35,157 bases of DNA from Phyllobacteriaceae bacterium (GTDB lineage Bacteria; Pseudomonadota; Alphaproteobacteria; Rhizobiales; Rhizobiaceae): NCBI GenBank assembly GCA_023954255.1, contig JAMLIH010000029.1, positions 1 through 35,157 of the forward strand, written 5' to 3'. Under the pieces are notes generated by a model. That model was not told the origin of the DNA. It made no database searches and saw only the letters and a program-made list of their open reading frames with translations. A program made the position numbers and the translations under genes. Position 1 is the stretch's first letter, and every line of letters starts with the position of its first letter. Of the stretch, positions 23,211 through 31,542 are shown piece after piece.

Positions 23211-24710
23211 CTAATGGACGGCGGCATACATGATGTTTTCCTCGGTCGCCTCGTCGCCGCTGAATTCCTCGACGATACGCCCCTTGCGGGCAACGAGTAT
23301 CCGGTCCGACATGTTGAGGATTTCCGGCAAATAGGAAGAAATCATCACGACGGCGAGGCCCTGGTCGGCCAGCCGGTTTATCACCGCATGGATTTCGGCA
23401 ATCGCCCCGACATCGACGCCCCGGGTAGGCTCGTCGAAGATGATCAACTGCGGGTCCTGCACCAGCGCCTTGGCGATGACCACCTTCTGCTGGTTGCCGC
23501 CGGACAGTTCGATCACCGGAACATCGGAGGAAATCGCGCGGATGTTGAGCGACTTCGTCCAGTGCTCGGCGAGATCGCGCGCCTCCGATCCGCGCAGGAT
23601 GACCGACTTGTCGGAGGGCGAAGCCAGCTTTCCGATCTCGATTGATTCAGCAACCGACATCGTCTCGAAAATACCTTCCACCTTGCGGTCCTCGGTAACG
23701 TAGGCGATGCCGTCGCGCACCGAAGGCGCAGGCGTGCGGTAGCGCACCGACTTCGACCCCAGCCGCGTCACGCCGCCATGGAAGAAGTTGCGCTTGATCA
23801 CGCCGGAAACGATCTTCGCCGTTTCGGTACGCCCGGACCCGATCAGCCCGAAAATGCCGGTAACCTGGCCGGCATAGGCGGCAAAGGAGGTGTTGCGGAC
23901 CATCCGGCCCATCGACACGTTCTGCACGCTCAAAACGCGCTTGCCATAGGGGCGAACCCGGCGCTTGCCGTCCTCGCCGCCATAGAGTTCGCCGGAAAGG
24001 TCTCGCCCCACCATCGCGCTGATGATGCTGTCGCGGTCGAACTTGCCGGTCTCGTCGGTGATGACAAGCTTGCCGTCGCGCAGGATCGTGATCCGGTCGG
24101 AAATCGCAAGCGCCTCCTCCAGCGCATGCGAGATGAAGATGACGGAACAACCCCTTTCCTTCAGCCGCTCGATCAGTTCGAAGAAATGCTGCTTTTCCTC
24201 GGGCGTCAGCGTCGCCGTCGGCTCGTCGAAGATGATGATGCGGGCGTTCTTGCGAACGGCACGGGCGATCTCGACCATCTGCCGCTGGGCCGCTCCCAGC
24301 GAGGCGACATTCGCTGTCGGATCGACCGGGAAGTTGAGCGACTGAAGGAACTGCTGCGCCGCGATATACAGCGGGCGCAATCGGTTGAAGGCCTTCTCGT
24401 CGCCGAGATAGAGATTCTGCGCCACCGTCAGCGACGGCACCAGGCTCGTCTCCTGAAACACCATTGCAATGCCCTTGCGCAGCGCATCCGCCGGCGAGGA
24501 AAAGGACAGTTCCTCTCCGGCCAAGAGAATCTTTCCGCGGGTGATCGGCACCACGCCTGCCGCCATCTTCGTCAGCGTCGACTTGCCGGCACCATTCTCG
24601 CCGAGAAGGGCGTGAACCTCGCCTTCGGTGATGGAAAGCGAGACATCCTGAACGGCGGGAACGCCGTGATATTCCTTCGTGACCTCCCGGAATTCCAGCA
24701 ATGGCGTCAT
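23211..24710 (-). CDS. Ribose-type ABC transporter double ATP-binding protein
   Basis: The 499-residue protein has two fused nucleotide-binding domains, as in RbsA and MglA. The first has Walker A GENGAGKST (37-45), ASLGAAQRQMVEIAR as an atypical signature and IIIFDEPTATLTPEE. The second has the usual degenerate Walker A (GLIGSGRTE), an intact signature IELSGGNQQKVVIAKAL and LIIFDEPTRGVDVGA. It powers the importer formed by the two permeases upstream. The ATG at 24710 has GGGAGG upstream and overlaps the stop codon of the propeller gene by four bases (ATGA), so it is coupled to it. It is the last gene of the operon. Confidence 0.95.
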   Translation of the reverse strand: MTPLLEFREVTKEYHGVPAVQDVSLSITEGEVHALLGENGAGKSTLTKMAAGVVPITRGKILLAGEELSFSSPADALRKGIAMVFQETSLVPSLTVAQNLYLGDEKAFNRLRPLYIAAQQFLQSLNFPVDPTANVASLGAAQRQMVEIARAVRKNARIIIFDEPTATLTPEEKQHFFELIERLKERGCSVIFISHALEEALAISDRITILRDGKLVITDETGKFDRDSIISAMVGRDLSGELYGGEDGKRRVRPYGKRVLSVQNVSMGRMVRNTSFAAYAGQVTGIFGLIGSGRTETAKIVSGVIKRNFFHGGVTRLGSKSVRYRTPAPSVRDGIAYVTEDRKVEGIFETMSVAESIEIGKLASPSDKSVILRGSEARDLAEHWTKSLNIRAISSDVPVIELSGGNQQKVVIAKALVQDPQLIIFDEPTRGVDVGAIAEIHAVINRLADQGLAVVMISSYLPEILNMSDRILVARKGRIVEEFSGDEATEENIMYAAVH

Positions 24711-25819
24711 GCCGCGCCTCCCCGCTCCTGCTCCGCATCGGTAGCAACAACGACATCGTCTCCCCGGCAGGTAACGATCACACGGCCCTGATGTTCTAGG
24801 CAACTGGTTACCCCGTGACGATGGCCGTCGGCGCGGCTGTGCAACGAAGCAACCGGCATCAGGTCCAGGCCAAGGCGGACGGCAAGGCCGTAGGACCGGC
24901 TCGGTGCCCAGGGCTTGTGGACGCCGAGCGTCTTGACCGCACCGACCTGCATCGGTTCCTTGTAGGATTTGCCGGCCCTCAGCGCCGGGGCAATCCAGTA
25001 CTCTTCACCGATCATCTCCATCATGTGCCGGCGGAACAGGTCCTCGCGAAGTACGAACTCGACCAGTTGGCTGCGGGGAGCAAAGACCGACAGCCACGCG
25101 CCGTCCCTGCCGCGCGCCGAAAGCCTGCCCGGATAGCCGGGCAGATCGTCCAGAAGCACCCGGATAGTGTTGGGCTTGTCGGCAGAGATCGCAATCAGAC
25201 GGTGCCGCCAGGCTTCCGATATGACAACGCTTCCCTCGGTGCACAGCACGCCGCTGGGATAGCGCAGGTTTCGGGCGATGCACTGCGCTTCGCCGCCACC
25301 GAGGGGAATCCGCCAGACCGACCCGCTCTCTCCCAGTTCGAGAAGATCGCGTTGCCAGTCACCCACGTCATGTTTTTCCGAACCGATGGAAACGATCAGC
25401 GTATCCGCACCGTCGAAGGCCATGCTGGTGACTGCGGCAAGCTGCTTGGGGCCGATACCGGCAAGCATCGTCCCGTCATGGGCACCGCCGGAAACGGCAA
25501 TTCCCTTGCCCTTCAGGGCTATTGCCAGTCCGCCATCAGGCGCCGCAGCCAGGGCAAGAACATCGCTTTCGAAGCGTTGCAGCGCCTTTGACCCGGCCCG
25601 CGGCCGGGAACGCGACTTGCCGCCGGACTTGCCAAGCTCGAAAAGCCCGTTGCCGCTTGAATACAAGACGCTTGCGCCACTCAGCACCAGATTGTCGGGC
25701 GCTTCGGCCTCGGCCAGCACTTCCGCATCGTCGAGCGCCGTGTTCGGCCTGAGCGCGCCATCCATTGAGGGAACGGTCGCCGTCTCTCGCGCCTTGAATA
25801 TCCAGTCGAACATTGCCAT
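24707..25819 (-). CDS. Stand-alone beta-propeller protein (SMP-30/strictosidine-synthase-like)
   Basis: The 370-residue protein has no signal peptide and resembles the propeller at the end of the fused permease. Matching stretches are NLRYPSGVLCTEGSVVISEAW (compare FPNGVCVEPNGKSLLFAESW) and DLPGYPGRLSARGRDGAWLS (compare NIIGYPDNINRASDGNYWMA). Positions that hold metal ligands in SMP-30-type enzymes are changed here: Ser189 for Asn, Gly231 for Asp, and no acidic residue where the fused copy has Asp495/496. It may thus bind a ligand or partner without catalysis. Its ATG overlaps the stop of the fusion gene by one base (TGATG) and its stop overlaps the ATPase start. The family link is by motif comparison and is moderately sure. 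Confidence 0.72.
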   Translation of the reverse strand: MAMFDWIFKARETATVPSMDGALRPNTALDDAEVLAEAEAPDNLVLSGASVLYSSGNGLFELGKSGGKSRSRPRAGSKALQRFESDVLALAAAPDGGLAIALKGKGIAVSGGAHDGTMLAGIGPKQLAAVTSMAFDGADTLIVSIGSEKHDVGDWQRDLLELGESGSVWRIPLGGGEAQCIARNLRYPSGVLCTEGSVVISEAWRHRLIAISADKPNTIRVLLDDLPGYPGRLSARGRDGAWLSVFAPRSQLVEFVLREDLFRRHMMEMIGEEYWIAPALRAGKSYKEPMQVGAVKTLGVHKPWAPSRSYGLAVRLGLDLMPVASLHSRADGHRHGVTSCLEHQGRVIVTCRGDDVVVATDAEQERGGAA

Positions 25820-27978
25820 CACCGCTGCCCCCAATAGCTTGCCGGCCCCGTCCAGTCGGGATCGGCATCGGGCAGTCTGACCCGGCCGATACGGTTGTTG
25901 AGGATGCCGCCGAGATAAAGATAGCCCTTGTGTTCGCGCATCGAGGTGATCATCGGGTGGTTTTCCGCCGATCTGTCCCAAAGCGTTTCGAGGATTTTTC
26001 CCTCAGCGGTGAATTTCACCACACAACCCGTATTGATGTTCGGGTAGAGCCATTCGTCCGGCGCTACCTCCAGTGCCATGCGGCGGCGCACCGAAGGCAT
26101 GCGCAGGGCGAGGTCGAGCGCCGGCGAGCGCACGCCCATGATGGCCATCCAGTAATTGCCGTCCGAGGCCCGGTTGATGTTGTCGGGATAGCCGATGATG
26201 TTTTCCAGCACCGGTTCGATCTGGCCCGCCTTGTCGCCATCGAACCAGTAACGGCTGATGCGGCAGGCCCAGCTTTCGGCAAACAGCAGCGACTTGCCGT
26301 TCGGCTCGACACAGACACCGTTGGGAAACACCCGCTTGCGGACGATCGTTCTCGTCGAATTGTCGCGGGGATCGTAGCAGATCAGCCGGCCGTTGCCGCG
26401 CGATTCCAGCGCGTCGGACGGCCAGTTCTCCATGTCGTATCGAACCGTGGCCTCGCTGAAGAAAATCCGCCCGTCCGGCGCAATGTCCAGATCGTCGGCA
26501 AGGCGCATGCGTGAATCGTCGATGATCGAGAACGTCGTGCGGTTGGTCTGGTCGGTGGCCTTTTCGACCCGCCCGTCGGGATAGACCCTGTAGAGACCCA
26601 TGCCGCCGACACAGGTGTAGAGAACCCCTTCCCGGTCGAAGGCAAGGCCGAGCGGGTGTCCGCCGATATGGGCGAATACCTTCGGCGTTTTGTAGTCGGG
26701 GCCATCGAAGCGTATGATGTTGCCGAGCCTGTCGCCGCAATAGAGATTGTCATCGGCATCGAAGATGACATCCTCCGCCCCGTCCAGTTGGCTCAGGCCA
26801 ATCAGGTCCACATCTCGAAGCCGGTCGTTCATCGCATAGGGCGATGACGGGTCGTCGGGATCGGATGGCGCCGGAAGGCGGAAATAGGTTGGCGACATGT
26901 AGAGCCGCGACAGAATCTTGTCCTTGTTGCGGACAAAGCGGACATCGACCGCGATCGCGGTCAGAAGAACAAGCCCTAGAAAAAGCTGCCCGGAGCCGCT
27001 CTGCAGCCCCATCTGCACCACGCCGAGATTGATCAGCAGGACGATGATCGATCCCATCATCGCCTTGGCGACGGAACCGCGCCCGCCGCCCAGGCTGGTG
27101 CCGCCGACGATAACTGCCGTCAGGGCGAAGATTTCCATGCCGACACCCGGATAGGAGCCGCTATTGCCCAGACGCGCCGCATAGAGAAAGGCTGCAAGCC
27201 CGGCGAGTGCGCCGGAAACCACGTAGGTAAGGCAGATCGTGCGCCTCACTGCGATGCCCGTATTGAAGGCGGAGCGGCGAGAGCCGCCAACGGCCATGAT
27301 GTGCCAGCCCAGCCGTGTTCGCGAAAGAACCACATGGGTGATCGCGGCTATGACGATCAGCACCACCATTGAAAACGGAATGCCGAGAACATCGCCCTGG
27401 CCAACGAAATCCCAGATCGGGTTGTCATAGAAGCTCGCCGAAATCTGAACGGCAAATTTCAGCAGAAGAACGTCGACCAGCGCGCGCACGGTAATGAGCG
27501 TGACCAGCGTGGTCAGGAAGGCCCTGAGCCGGAAATAGCCGATCAGAATGCCATTGATCAGCCCGACGAAGGCGCAAAGGCAGACGACAATGGGCAGGAC
27601 AAGCAGTGGCGGCAGATCATAGATGCTCGTCAGCGCCAGGGCAGTCAGGTTGCCGAGCGCGAAAATCGACCCGACGCTCAGATCGACCCCGCCACCGATC
27701 ATGACGATCATCATCCCTATCGAAACGAGACCGAACTCGCCGAGCTGGCGGCCCATGTCGGAAAGGTTGGCGGCGGTAAAAAGCCCCGGCGCCAGGATCA
27801 TGAACAGGATGATGACAAACACCATCGAGGCAGCCGGCACCAGGCTGTCGGCCCATTGCTTCGACAGGATTTCCCCTACCATCTGGGTGGAGAAGCGCCG
27901 GTAACGCAACCGAGTCAGCCACTCAAACGGCAGATTGCCTTCGGATTGGCGGCGGTCGGCTTCGAAGTGTGTCCCCAT
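25819..27978 (-). CDS. ABC permease fused to a strictosidine-synthase/SMP-30-like beta-propeller
   Basis: The 719-residue protein has two parts in one open frame. Residues 45-350 form a ribose-type (RbsC-like) inner-membrane permease with MMIVMIGGGVDLSVGSIFAL, FNTGIAVRRTICLTYVVSGALAGLAA and IFALTAVIVGGTSLGGGRGS. After a polar linker (351-395), residues 396-705 form a propeller with GAEDVIFDADDNLYCGD, LADDLDIAPDGRIFFSEA, FPNGVCVEPNGKSLLFAE and IGYPDNINRASDGNYWMA. Glu402, Asp495/Asp496, Asn553 and Asp599 match the metal ligands of SMP-30 gluconolactonases. Because the C-terminus of such permeases is cytoplasmic, the propeller should sit at the inner mouth of the channel and could act on the incoming solute. 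The ATG at 27978 has a poor ribosome site; Met33 is an alternative. Confidence 0.88.
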   Translation of the reverse strand: MGTHFEADRRQSEGNLPFEWLTRLRYRRFSTQMVGEILSKQWADSLVPAASMVFVIILFMILAPGLFTAANLSDMGRQLGEFGLVSIGMMIVMIGGGVDLSVGSIFALGNLTALALTSIYDLPPLLVLPIVVCLCAFVGLINGILIGYFRLRAFLTTLVTLITVRALVDVLLLKFAVQISASFYDNPIWDFVGQGDVLGIPFSMVVLIVIAAITHVVLSRTRLGWHIMAVGGSRRSAFNTGIAVRRTICLTYVVSGALAGLAAFLYAARLGNSGSYPGVGMEIFALTAVIVGGTSLGGGRGSVAKAMMGSIIVLLINLGVVQMGLQSGSGQLFLGLVLLTAIAVDVRFVRNKDKILSRLYMSPTYFRLPAPSDPDDPSSPYAMNDRLRDVDLIGLSQLDGAEDVIFDADDNLYCGDRLGNIIRFDGPDYKTPKVFAHIGGHPLGLAFDREGVLYTCVGGMGLYRVYPDGRVEKATDQTNRTTFSIIDDSRMRLADDLDIAPDGRIFFSEATVRYDMENWPSDALESRGNGRLICYDPRDNSTRTIVRKRVFPNGVCVEPNGKSLLFAESWACRISRYWFDGDKAGQIEPVLENIIGYPDNINRASDGNYWMAIMGVRSPALDLALRMPSVRRRMALEVAPDEWLYPNINTGCVVKFTAEGKILETLWDRSAENHPMITSMREHKGYLYLGGILNNRIGRVRLPDADPDWTGPASYWGQR

Positions 27979-28020
27979 GCTCCAACATTGCGTACTCTAT
28001 CCAGACCGGGCTTGTGGCGG

Positions 28021-28048
28021 CGGCGGGGCCGGCAAGACAGCCCCGCCG
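28021..28048. terminator. GC-rich stem-loop behind the ABC substrate-binding-protein gene
   Basis: CGGCGGGGC (28021-28029) and GCCCCGCCG (28040-28048) form a perfect 9-bp stem with a 10-base loop. It begins 14 bp after the stop codon of the binding-protein gene (minus strand) and ends 42 bp before the fusion-permease start. No T-run follows. It probably protects the upstream mRNA or reduces readthrough. Confidence 0.65.
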
Positions 28049-28062
28049 TATTCAGGTTTCGA

Positions 28063-29124
28063 TTACTTGAAGTCGTCCATGGTCCAGCAGGAGCCCGGGC
28101 CGATATTGTCCTTGGTAAGGAACCTGCCACGCGTCGGCAGCGTGAACTTGGGAGCGTCCGGGGCCGGCGGATTCTGCAGGAAAATGCGGATCAGCGAGTT
28201 GATGTCCTGGGCCTGCTCGCGCACGTCATAGCTGAAATAGGCCGAATAGGTGCCATCCTCCAGCCGGTCGCATGCCGCCTCCTTGTTGCCGCCGCCGGAA
28301 GAAACAACGAAGACCTGGTCCTGAAGACCCGCTTCCTTCACGGCCGAACCGGCGCCGATGTCCATGCCGTCCCAGAAGCCGATGACGCCACAAAGGTCCG
28401 GATGCTGCTGAAGCACCGTCTTGGTGATCTCATTGGCCTTGCCGGCATCCCAGTTGGCCGATTGGTTGGAAACGACCTGTATTTCGGGATGCTTGGACAG
28501 AACCTCCGTCACGCCGCGGATTTGCGTCGCGCTGGCTGCCGAGGTCAGGATGCCCTGGATGATGGCGACCTTGCCGGAGCGGCCGGTGCCCTCGCCGCAC
28601 TTCTCGACGATGTACTCGGCCTCCTTCACGCCGTTCAGCTGCCACACCTCACCGATGTAGTAGGTTGGATAGGCCGAAGCGATGTTGACGGAGATGAAGT
28701 TGATGCCGGCTTCCGTGCCGCGCTTGAGCAGCTTGGCGTAGGACTGCAGGTCGGGGTTCTGCAGAACAATGATGTCCGGCTTCGAGTTGATCAGCTGCTC
28801 CATCGCCTGAACGCCGACATCGGTGTTCCAGTTCGGGTCGCGAACGACGATTTCGTAACCGAGTTCCTCCGCCTGGATCTTCATGCCGGCATACCAGCCC
28901 TGTGAAAGATCGTAGCTCATGGAGAACGGCACATAGCCGATTGTCTTGCCTTTCATCGCGGCGACATAGGGCTCGATGGTCGGGTCCGGTATGCCTTCGA
29001 TGTCGATGGCCTGTGCGGCGCCTGAATAGGCAAGCGATGCAAGGCCAAGCAGGCCGGCAGCCAGCAACGGCCTTGCCGAAAAGCGCCGTGCGCCTGTTCT
29101 TTTTGGGTATGCTGTCGTCTTCAT
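28063..29124 (-). CDS. Ribose-type ABC substrate-binding protein (Peripla_BP_4)
   Basis: The 353-residue protein has a signal peptide (about residues 1-39, LLAAGLLGLASLAYSGAAQA) and a two-lobed sugar-binding fold: KTIGYVPFSMSYDLSQGWYAGMKIQAEELGYEIVV, then AMEQLINSKPDIIVLQNPD, GKVAIIQG and ITKTVLQQHPDLCGVIGFWDGMDIGAGSAVKEAG. It delivers the solute to the permease pair. Ligands of this family include sugars, polyols and sugar-like acids or lactones; the propeller next to it would fit a lactone or sugar acid but this is inference. GGGAGGACATC precedes the ATG at 29124. It follows the first permease gene by 28 bp. Confidence 0.93.
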   Translation of the reverse strand: MKTTAYPKRTGARRFSARPLLAAGLLGLASLAYSGAAQAIDIEGIPDPTIEPYVAAMKGKTIGYVPFSMSYDLSQGWYAGMKIQAEELGYEIVVRDPNWNTDVGVQAMEQLINSKPDIIVLQNPDLQSYAKLLKRGTEAGINFISVNIASAYPTYYIGEVWQLNGVKEAEYIVEKCGEGTGRSGKVAIIQGILTSAASATQIRGVTEVLSKHPEIQVVSNQSANWDAGKANEITKTVLQQHPDLCGVIGFWDGMDIGAGSAVKEAGLQDQVFVVSSGGGNKEAACDRLEDGTYSAYFSYDVREQAQDINSLIRIFLQNPPAPDAPKFTLPTRGRFLTKDNIGPGSCWTMDDFK

Positions 29125-29152
29125 GATGTCCTCCCTTTTTGGACTGGTGATG

Positions 29153-30151
29153 CTAGATATCGCCCTGCTGGGATGTCTGTTCATCCCGCGGGTTGACGAT
29201 TTGATCGATGACGATTGCCGTCAGCAGGATCAGGCCCTTGATGGCGTTCTGTGTCGTGAACTGGATGTCCATGATGGTCATGCCGTTGAGAAACGTGCCG
29301 ATCAGAAGCGTGCCGACGACCACGTTCCGGATGCCGCCCTTGCCGCCGCTGAGACCGATCCCGCCAAGCACCACAACCAGAATGATCTCGTAAACGAGCA
29401 GGCTGTCGGTGATGCGGGTGTTCATGCTGTTGATGGCCGTTGCCTGAACAAGGCCGGCAATGAAGGCAATGAAGGCTGAGAGCACGAACTGGGCAACGAT
29501 CAGCGGCCGCACCGGCACGCCGGTGATGCGGGCAGCCGCACGGTTGTCGCCGGCGGCATAGGTAAAACGCCCGAACTTGGTATATTTCAGCAGCAGTCCG
29601 ACGACCGCCGCAATGACGGCGAACACGATCACCGGCATCGGAACACCGAACACCCGTCCCTTGCCCAGTTCCTCTATCACCCCGAGATTCGTCGGCAGAT
29701 AGACCGTATCCTGGCTGATCAGGACGAAGCGTCCGAAGCCGTAGATGCAGCCTGCCGTTGCAAGCGTCGAGAAAAGCGGCGGTATCTCGACATAGGCAAC
29801 CAAGAAACCGTTGATCAGCCCGACAAGGGCTACCGAGGCAAGGCCGATTGCCAGCGCTGCGGGAACCGGCATGCCACCGTTGATCAGTTGCAGCGTCCAG
29901 GCAACCGACATCGCCATCAGCGCGACGATCGACAGGTCAATGGCGCCGCCGATAACGATAACGCCCATGGCAACGCTCAGGATGCCGAGCACGGACACCG
30001 CCTGCAGCAGCAGCGCGATGTTGTTGGCATTCAGAAAGCCCGGAAGGAAAACGGAAAAGCCGGCAAACAACGCCACGAAGATCAGGAAGACGATCATCTC
30101 CTGCGTGCCCATCTTCCTGGATCTGAGCAGATTGAGCCCGATAGGCCTCAC
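29153..30151 (-). CDS. Ribose-type ABC transporter permease (RbsC-like)
   Basis: The 332-residue protein has about ten membrane helices and the family stretches VAMGVIVIGGAIDLSIVALMAM, LATAGCIYGFGRFVL, AAARITGVPVRPLIVAQFVLSA and EIILVVVLGGIGLSGGKGGIRNV. It is an ordinary permease without an extra domain and probably pairs with the fused permease. The start is a GTG at 30151 with GGGAGG eight bases upstream. It is the first gene of the five-gene operon. A 439-bp gap with a candidate operator separates it from the GntR gene. Confidence 0.92.
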   Translation of the reverse strand: MRPIGLNLLRSRKMGTQEMIVFLIFVALFAGFSVFLPGFLNANNIALLLQAVSVLGILSVAMGVIVIGGAIDLSIVALMAMSVAWTLQLINGGMPVPAALAIGLASVALVGLINGFLVAYVEIPPLFSTLATAGCIYGFGRFVLISQDTVYLPTNLGVIEELGKGRVFGVPMPVIVFAVIAAVVGLLLKYTKFGRFTYAAGDNRAAARITGVPVRPLIVAQFVLSAFIAFIAGLVQATAINSMNTRITDSLLVYEIILVVVLGGIGLSGGKGGIRNVVVGTLLIGTFLNGMTIMDIQFTTQNAIKGLILLTAIVIDQIVNPRDEQTSQQGDI

Positions 30152-30289
30152 GCGGCAACCTCCCGAATTACCAGCAACGGCAAGAAGCAGTCCGGCGCGC
30201 CGGCGCCCTCCCGCTTCGACTGTGTCTCACTCCCCCGGCCAAAACCGGCTGCAGACGTGCGGTCTTGCAGCTGGCGACCGCACAATAAA

Positions 30290-30320
30290 TAACACACTCA
30301 TACAATAATACAATCATAAA
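30290..30320 (-). promoter_or_regulatory. Copy 1 of a repeated operator/promoter element (ABC operon side)
   Basis: Read on the minus strand, 30302-30320 is TTTATGATTGTATTATTGT, identical to 31459-31477 on the plus strand. Including the next 12 bases (to 30290), 28 of 31 positions match. It stands 139 bp or more upstream of the first permease. Both copies point in the direction of transcription of the operon that follows, and the GntR gene lies between them, so a GntR operator with part of the promoter is likely. Confidence 0.7.
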
Positions 30321-30590
30321 TTAACGAAATCGAACAGCCGCCCGGTGGACAGATTCCAGGGCAGCGCCGGCGGATGTTGATTGACTGGATTTCAGGCTGG
30401 AGTTCAGGGCCTTGCAGTGGCGATGCGCATCAAATTCAGCAGCGGCATGGCGAGAGGCCGGCAACCCGGCACGAAGGCTTGTTCGGGCTGACAGGTCATC
30501 TCATCGTCGGATGAAAACGATACCTCCCGTCAGGCAGCTGAAACGCATGACGCAATCCGGTTTGGCCGGTTCCGTCAAAATCGAAACCGT
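30321..30590. other. Non-coding stretch behind the GntR gene
   Basis: The full gap between the permease start (30151) and the GntR stop (30591) is 439 bp. Apart from the operator-like element at 30290-30320 I see no gene in it. The right part is of mixed composition, with a loose CGGTTT/AAACCG pair near 30558-30590 that is a poor terminator. The short open frame at 30412-30594 has no ribosome binding site and no recognisable product. Confidence 0.5.
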
Positions 30591-31283
30591 TTAGCTGTTG
30601 CCCGATTCGAACGACTGCAGCACCATCTCAAGCGCTGCCTGCACATGTATTCTGGCAAGGCGGTGGGCTTCCTCCGCATCGCGCTTCTTCAGCGCGTCGA
30701 TGATCGCATCGAGTTCCTTCAGGCTTTCCTTCCAGCGGCTCGGCATCTGCAGCGAGCGGCCGCGCAGGATCATCGTGCGGGCATTGATCATGTAGAGCGA
30801 CTGGCCCAGCGCCTCATTGCCGGTGCCCGCGACCAGGCAATCGTAGAAGTGGTTCTTGGCTGCCAGCCGGTCGAGCACATCGCCATGCATGTAGGCCTCG
30901 CGGACCCCGTCGAGCGCCTGGGTAATCCGCGCGATGTCCTGATCCGAGGCATTCTCCGCGAAGAGCTTTGCTGCGAGGCTCTCAAGCACCTCGCGGACCT
31001 GATAGACCCCCTTCGCCTGCTCCGGCGTGATCCGCGCAACGGTCGGTCCCTTGTGCGCCACGACCACAACCAGCCCCTCGCTTTCCAGCTGCCGCAAGGC
31101 CTCCCGAACAAGCGTCCGGCTCACTCCGGTCATCTCGCAGAGATCACGCTCCGGCATCCGCTCACCGGCCTTGTAGTGACCCAGCGCAATCGCCTGCCGG
31201 ATGCTCTCGGTAACGCTGTGGCGCATCGTCGTCGCGGCGCGCTGAACACGAAAATCACGCGTGTCGGCAGTCTTGGTAATCAT
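30591..31283 (-). CDS. GntR family regulator with FCD domain
   Basis: The 230-residue protein has a GntR winged helix-turn-helix (about 18-85: SVTESIRQAIALGHYKAGERMPERDLCEMTGVSRTLVREALRQLESEGLV) and a helical FCD effector domain (about 95-220: VYQVREVLESLAAKLFAE, KNHFYDCLVAGTGNEAL, HRLARIHVQAALEMVL). FCD regulators often bind organic or sugar acids together with a metal. The ATG at 31283 has a perfect AGGAGG; the longer frame to 31400 is not used. It lies between two outward-facing operons that share an upstream element, so it probably represses both. Confidence 0.94.
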   Translation of the reverse strand: MITKTADTRDFRVQRAATTMRHSVTESIRQAIALGHYKAGERMPERDLCEMTGVSRTLVREALRQLESEGLVVVVAHKGPTVARITPEQAKGVYQVREVLESLAAKLFAENASDQDIARITQALDGVREAYMHGDVLDRLAAKNHFYDCLVAGTGNEALGQSLYMINARTMILRGRSLQMPSRWKESLKELDAIIDALKKRDAEEAHRLARIHVQAALEMVLQSFESGNS

Positions 31284-31458
31284 TCCGCAAAACCTCCTTG
31301 ACCGGCTCCGGTTGCGTTCCCGCCGTTGCCACCGGCCGCAGCTTAACCAAGTTCCTCCAGTTTTGCAGCCCCCGCGACCGGCCGGATCCCAGAATCGCAT
31401 GACTACAACCTATATTCTGACGGTCATAACAATTTCAAGAACCTGTCTGCCCACCATG

Positions 31459-31489
31459 TTTATGATTGTATTATTGTCTGAATATGTTA
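31459..31489 (+). promoter_or_regulatory. Copy 2 of the repeated operator/promoter element (SDR operon side)
   Basis: TTTATGATTGTATTATTGT at 31459-31477 is the same 19-mer as at 30302-30320 (minus strand), and the similarity goes on to 31489. It lies 53 to 84 bp upstream of the SDR start codon. TATTAT at 31469-31474 could serve as a -10 box, so a bound repressor would block the promoter. Confidence 0.7.
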
Positions 31490-31542
31490 CTCCTCGGCTC
31501 AACAGGCTGCCGCAACAAGCCTGATAGCCAGGGAGGAGAAAA

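Noticed and set aside
30412-30594. 60-codon open frame in the gap behind GntR
   Set aside because: No ribosome binding site, no similarity, and it overlaps the end of the GntR gene.
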